This document shows, piece after piece, positions 6,825 to 8,879 of a DNA stretch of 8,879 nucleotides. The notes beneath the pieces are model-generated. The model was not told where the DNA came from and made no database searches. It saw only the letters and a program-made list of their open reading frames with translations. The first letter of the stretch is position 1; the number at the start of each line of letters is the position of its first letter. Position numbers and translations under genes: made by a program. Source of the stretch: an uncultured Bacteroidaceae bacterium (GTDB lineage: Bacteria; Bacteroidota; Bacteroidia; Bacteroidales; Bacteroidaceae); contig CAJGCJ010000081.1 in NCBI GenBank assembly GCA_904501775.1, forward strand, positions 1-8,879, in the 5' to 3' direction.

Positions 6825-7454
6825 ATGGGCAAAAAGAACTATTACGTTGTGTGGAACGGCATTGAGCCCGGCATCTACGACTCGTGGGAGAAGTGTCGGG
6901 CTCAGATAGATGGAGTGAAGCAGGCTCTTTACAAATCGTTCCCCTCGATGCAGGAGGCCGAAAGAGCCTACTCTTCGTCGCCATACGACTATATTGGCGC
7001 CCATGCAAAAGAGAAAGCCACGGCCCAGCCGACCGGCACACTGCCGCACGAAGTGGAGTTGAACGCCCTTGCCGTAGATGCAGCATGCAGCGGCAACCCC
7101 GGACAGATGGAATATCGCGGGGTGTACATAGGAAGCGGAACACAGATTTTTCATTTCGGACCGGTATACGGCACCAACAACATAGGAGAATTCCTTGCAA
7201 TAGTACACGCTCTTGCACTGCTAAAGCAGAAAAACAGCGACTTGCCGATATACAGCGACAGCCACAACGCCCTTTTATGGGTAAAACAGAAGAAATGTAA
7301 GACAAAACTTACACGCGACAACAGCACCGAGGAGTTGTTCCGGCTTATTGAAAGAGCCGAACGGTGGTTGCGCACAAACACATACACAAACCGTCTGATA
7401 AAGTGGGAGACACAACAATGGGGTGAGATTCCCGCCGACTTCGGACGAAAATAG
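6825..7454 (+). CDS. rnhA: Ribonuclease HI with N-terminal viroplasmin domain
   Basis: This 209-residue protein is predicted to cut the RNA strand of RNA:DNA hybrids. Residues about 4-58 form a viroplasmin/Cauli_VI-type hybrid-binding domain: YYVVWNGIEPGIYDSWEKCR opens it, and SFPSMQEAERAY follows at 38-49. After a linker of about 20 residues comes the RNase H fold, with the acidic catalytic set visible: D85 in AVDAACSGNPG, E122 in NNIGEFLAI, D145 in YSDSHNALLW and D205 near the C-terminus (EIPADFGRK). The layout resembles eukaryotic RNase H1 and many Bacteroidetes enzymes. It starts 16 bases after argS and ends 8 bases before the next gene, so it is co-transcribed with both. The link to argS is probably only shared expression. 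Confidence 0.93.
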   Translation: MGKKNYYVVWNGIEPGIYDSWEKCRAQIDGVKQALYKSFPSMQEAERAYSSSPYDYIGAHAKEKATAQPTGTLPHEVELNALAVDAACSGNPGQMEYRGVYIGSGTQIFHFGPVYGTNNIGEFLAIVHALALLKQKNSDLPIYSDSHNALLWVKQKKCKTKLTRDNSTEELFRLIERAERWLRTNTYTNRLIKWETQQWGEIPADFGRK

Positions 7455-7462
7455 AGTAGCCT

Positions 7463-8879
7463 ATGGAAAACTTCAGAGAGAAAATCCTCTACCTCTTAAG
7501 ATACTATGCAGCACTTTTATTGTGTTTCATACCATTAAGGCTGGCATTCATGGCCATGAACAGCACCGGGGAGTACAGCATCACAAACTACCTCGATGTA
7601 GCATGGCATGGAATACCGTTGGATGCAGCAGTAGCCGGATATCTTATTGCGATACCTCTGCTGCTGACCATTGTAAGCACATTCGTGTACATACCAATGC
7701 GCAAACTGCTAATTGTGTATAATGCCTTCACTGCAATAGCCATTTCATCGGCTTTTATTGCCGACATCAGTCTGTATCCCTTTTGGGAATTCAAACTGGA
7801 CGCTTCGTTCCTCATTTACATCGACTCGCCGTCGAACGCCTTTGCAAGTGTAAGCACCGCATACATAGCAACGCGCCTTATCGCAGCCATAATATTAGCT
7901 GCGGCAATATTCCTACTGCTGCACAAGGCAACACCGCTGGGGCTGCGACGTACAAAGCACCGTTTCATCTCGCTTTTCACTACCCTGTCGGTTGGTGCGC
8001 TTCTGTTCCTTGTGATACGCGGCGGTATGGGAGAATCGACAAACAATATAGGAAAGGTTTATTACAGCGACAAACAGTTCCTCAACCACTCGGCAGTGAA
8101 CCCTATCTTCAGTTTCATCTACTCGATGGGAAAGCGCGAGAATTATAAGGAGGCATACAGTTTCTACACCCCCGAAGAACTTGCAGCACTCACCGAAGGG
8201 CTATTTCCCAACGACCCTGCAATAACCGATACGTTGCTCAACACCACCCGCCCCAATATAATAACAATAATACTCGAAGGAATGGGAAGCCCCCTCATTG
8301 AGAGTATGGGCGGAATAAAAGGAGTAACGCCAAACTTCGACCGCCTCGCAGAGGAAGGGGTAATCTTCACCAACTGCTATGCCAACAGCTACCGCACCGA
8401 CCGCGGCGTGCTGTGCACACTGAGCGGATATGCATCGTTCCCAAAGACCTCGGTAATGAAGTCGCCCGTCAAGAGCCGCAACCTGCCATCGTTGGCTTCG
8501 TCATTGGGCAAGGCAGGATATCATAATACCTTCTTATATGGTGGAGACATCAATTTCACCAATATGAAGAGCTATCTCTACTCCACCGGCTACAACGAGC
8601 TCATAGCCGACAGGGATTTCAGCATAGGACAGCAGAACACCCATCAGTGGGGAGTGACCGACCACATCACATTCGACTCACTCTTCACATTGATACATAA
8701 CCGCGGAGAAGAGCCGTGGCACATAACCCACCTCACATTGAGCAGCCACGAGCCGTGGAAAGTGCCCTACAACCGCCTGCCCGACGACCTTATCGCAAAC
8801 TCATTTGCATATACCGACTCCTGCCTGGGAAGTTTCATCGACCGTCTGAAGGCGAGCGACCTATGGAGCAACACCCTCG
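7463..8879 (+). CDS. LTA synthase/phosphoglycerol transferase-type membrane enzyme, 3' end missing
   Basis: The reading frame is open from the ATG at 7463 to the window end; 472 residues are visible. Five membrane helices (about 12-30, 53-78, 84-105, 133-153, 168-187) are followed by an extracytoplasmic domain of the alkaline-phosphatase/sulfatase superfamily, the LtaS architecture. Family motifs are present: metal ligand E272 in ITIILEGMGSP; putative nucleophile T312 in SYRTDRG; YGGDINFTNM at 359-368; H429 in TLSSHEPW. The nucleophile is Thr rather than the Cys/Ser of true sulfatases, which points to phospho-group transfer from a lipid donor such as phosphatidylglycerol. The C-terminal metal ligands (the late Asp-His pair of the family) lie beyond the window. 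Gram-negative Bacteroidetes make no classical lipoteichoic acid, so the acceptor is unknown; a periplasmic glycan or surface polymer is possible. It is the third gene of the argS operon and has no obvious promoter of its own. Confidence 0.88.
   Translation, partial: MENFREKILYLLRYYAALLLCFIPLRLAFMAMNSTGEYSITNYLDVAWHGIPLDAAVAGYLIAIPLLLTIVSTFVYIPMRKLLIVYNAFTAIAISSAFIADISLYPFWEFKLDASFLIYIDSPSNAFASVSTAYIATRLIAAIILAAAIFLLLHKATPLGLRRTKHRFISLFTTLSVGALLFLVIRGGMGESTNNIGKVYYSDKQFLNHSAVNPIFSFIYSMGKRENYKEAYSFYTPEELAALTEGLFPNDPAITDTLLNTTRPNIITIILEGMGSPLIESMGGIKGVTPNFDRLAEEGVIFTNCYANSYRTDRGVLCTLSGYASFPKTSVMKSPVKSRNLPSLASSLGKAGYHNTFLYGGDINFTNMKSYLYSTGYNELIADRDFSIGQQNTHQWGVTDHITFDSLFTLIHNRGEEPWHITHLTLSSHEPWKVPYNRLPDDLIANSFAYTDSCLGSFIDRLKASDLWSNTL

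Noticed and set aside
6673..7305. 210-residue minus-strand open frame across the argS/RNase H junction
   Set aside because: It runs antisense to two well-supported genes with intact catalytic motifs, and its Arg/Ser/Cys-rich composition looks like a shadow frame.
7783..8148. Plus-strand 121-residue frame and similar short frames between 7423 and 8373
   Set aside because: They overlap, in other frames, the long uninterrupted LtaS-type gene that starts at 7463 and runs off the window end.
1..8879. CRISPR array, defence system, prophage or transposon
   Set aside because: There are no regularly spaced repeats, no transposase, integrase or nuclease-effector signatures and no abrupt composition change; all genes belong to known core or membrane families.

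Overview
This window looks like a chromosomal segment from a member of the Bacteroidales (Bacteroides/Prevotella-like). The evidence is a single-chain SecD-SecF fusion, a tandem pair of rhomboid proteases, an RNase H with an N-terminal viroplasmin domain, weak or absent Shine-Dalgarno sites, and promoters of the Bacteroidetes type (TAnnTTTG-like -7 boxes). No mobile element, phage gene, CRISPR array, tRNA or rRNA was seen. The six genes cover almost the whole window and no gene-free stretch exceeds 200 bases.

Layout. Bases 1-142 form one perfect inverted repeat. Its left half is a reverse-complement copy of the 3' end and terminator of secDF, and it is best read as a fold-back at a contig end rather than genomic sequence. 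On the minus strand, reading right to left from the divergent promoter region at 4848-5020, are two overlapping rhomboid genes (4847-4164 and 4180-3254), a hairpin (3193-3230), a promoter, and secDF (3054-109) with its own terminator. On the plus strand from the same divergent region runs a tight three-gene operon: argS (5021-6808), an RNase HI gene (6825-7454, 16-base gap), and an LTA-synthase/phosphoglycerol-transferase-type membrane sulfatase-fold protein (from 7463, 8-base gap). The last gene is cut by the window end.

Function. Most of the content is housekeeping: protein export (SecDF), arginine charging (ArgS) and RNA:DNA hybrid removal (RNase H). The less predictable parts are the membrane proteins: two paralogous intramembrane serine proteases, one with GASA in place of GASG at the active serine, and an LtaS-like enzyme in a Gram-negative-type genome. 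The divergent control region is the most structured non-coding stretch. Both promoters carry the same TATCTTCGC -7 element, and each is accompanied by its own dyad. I found no convincing new multi-gene system; the strongest unusual signal is the terminal 142-base palindrome, which probably reflects assembly.
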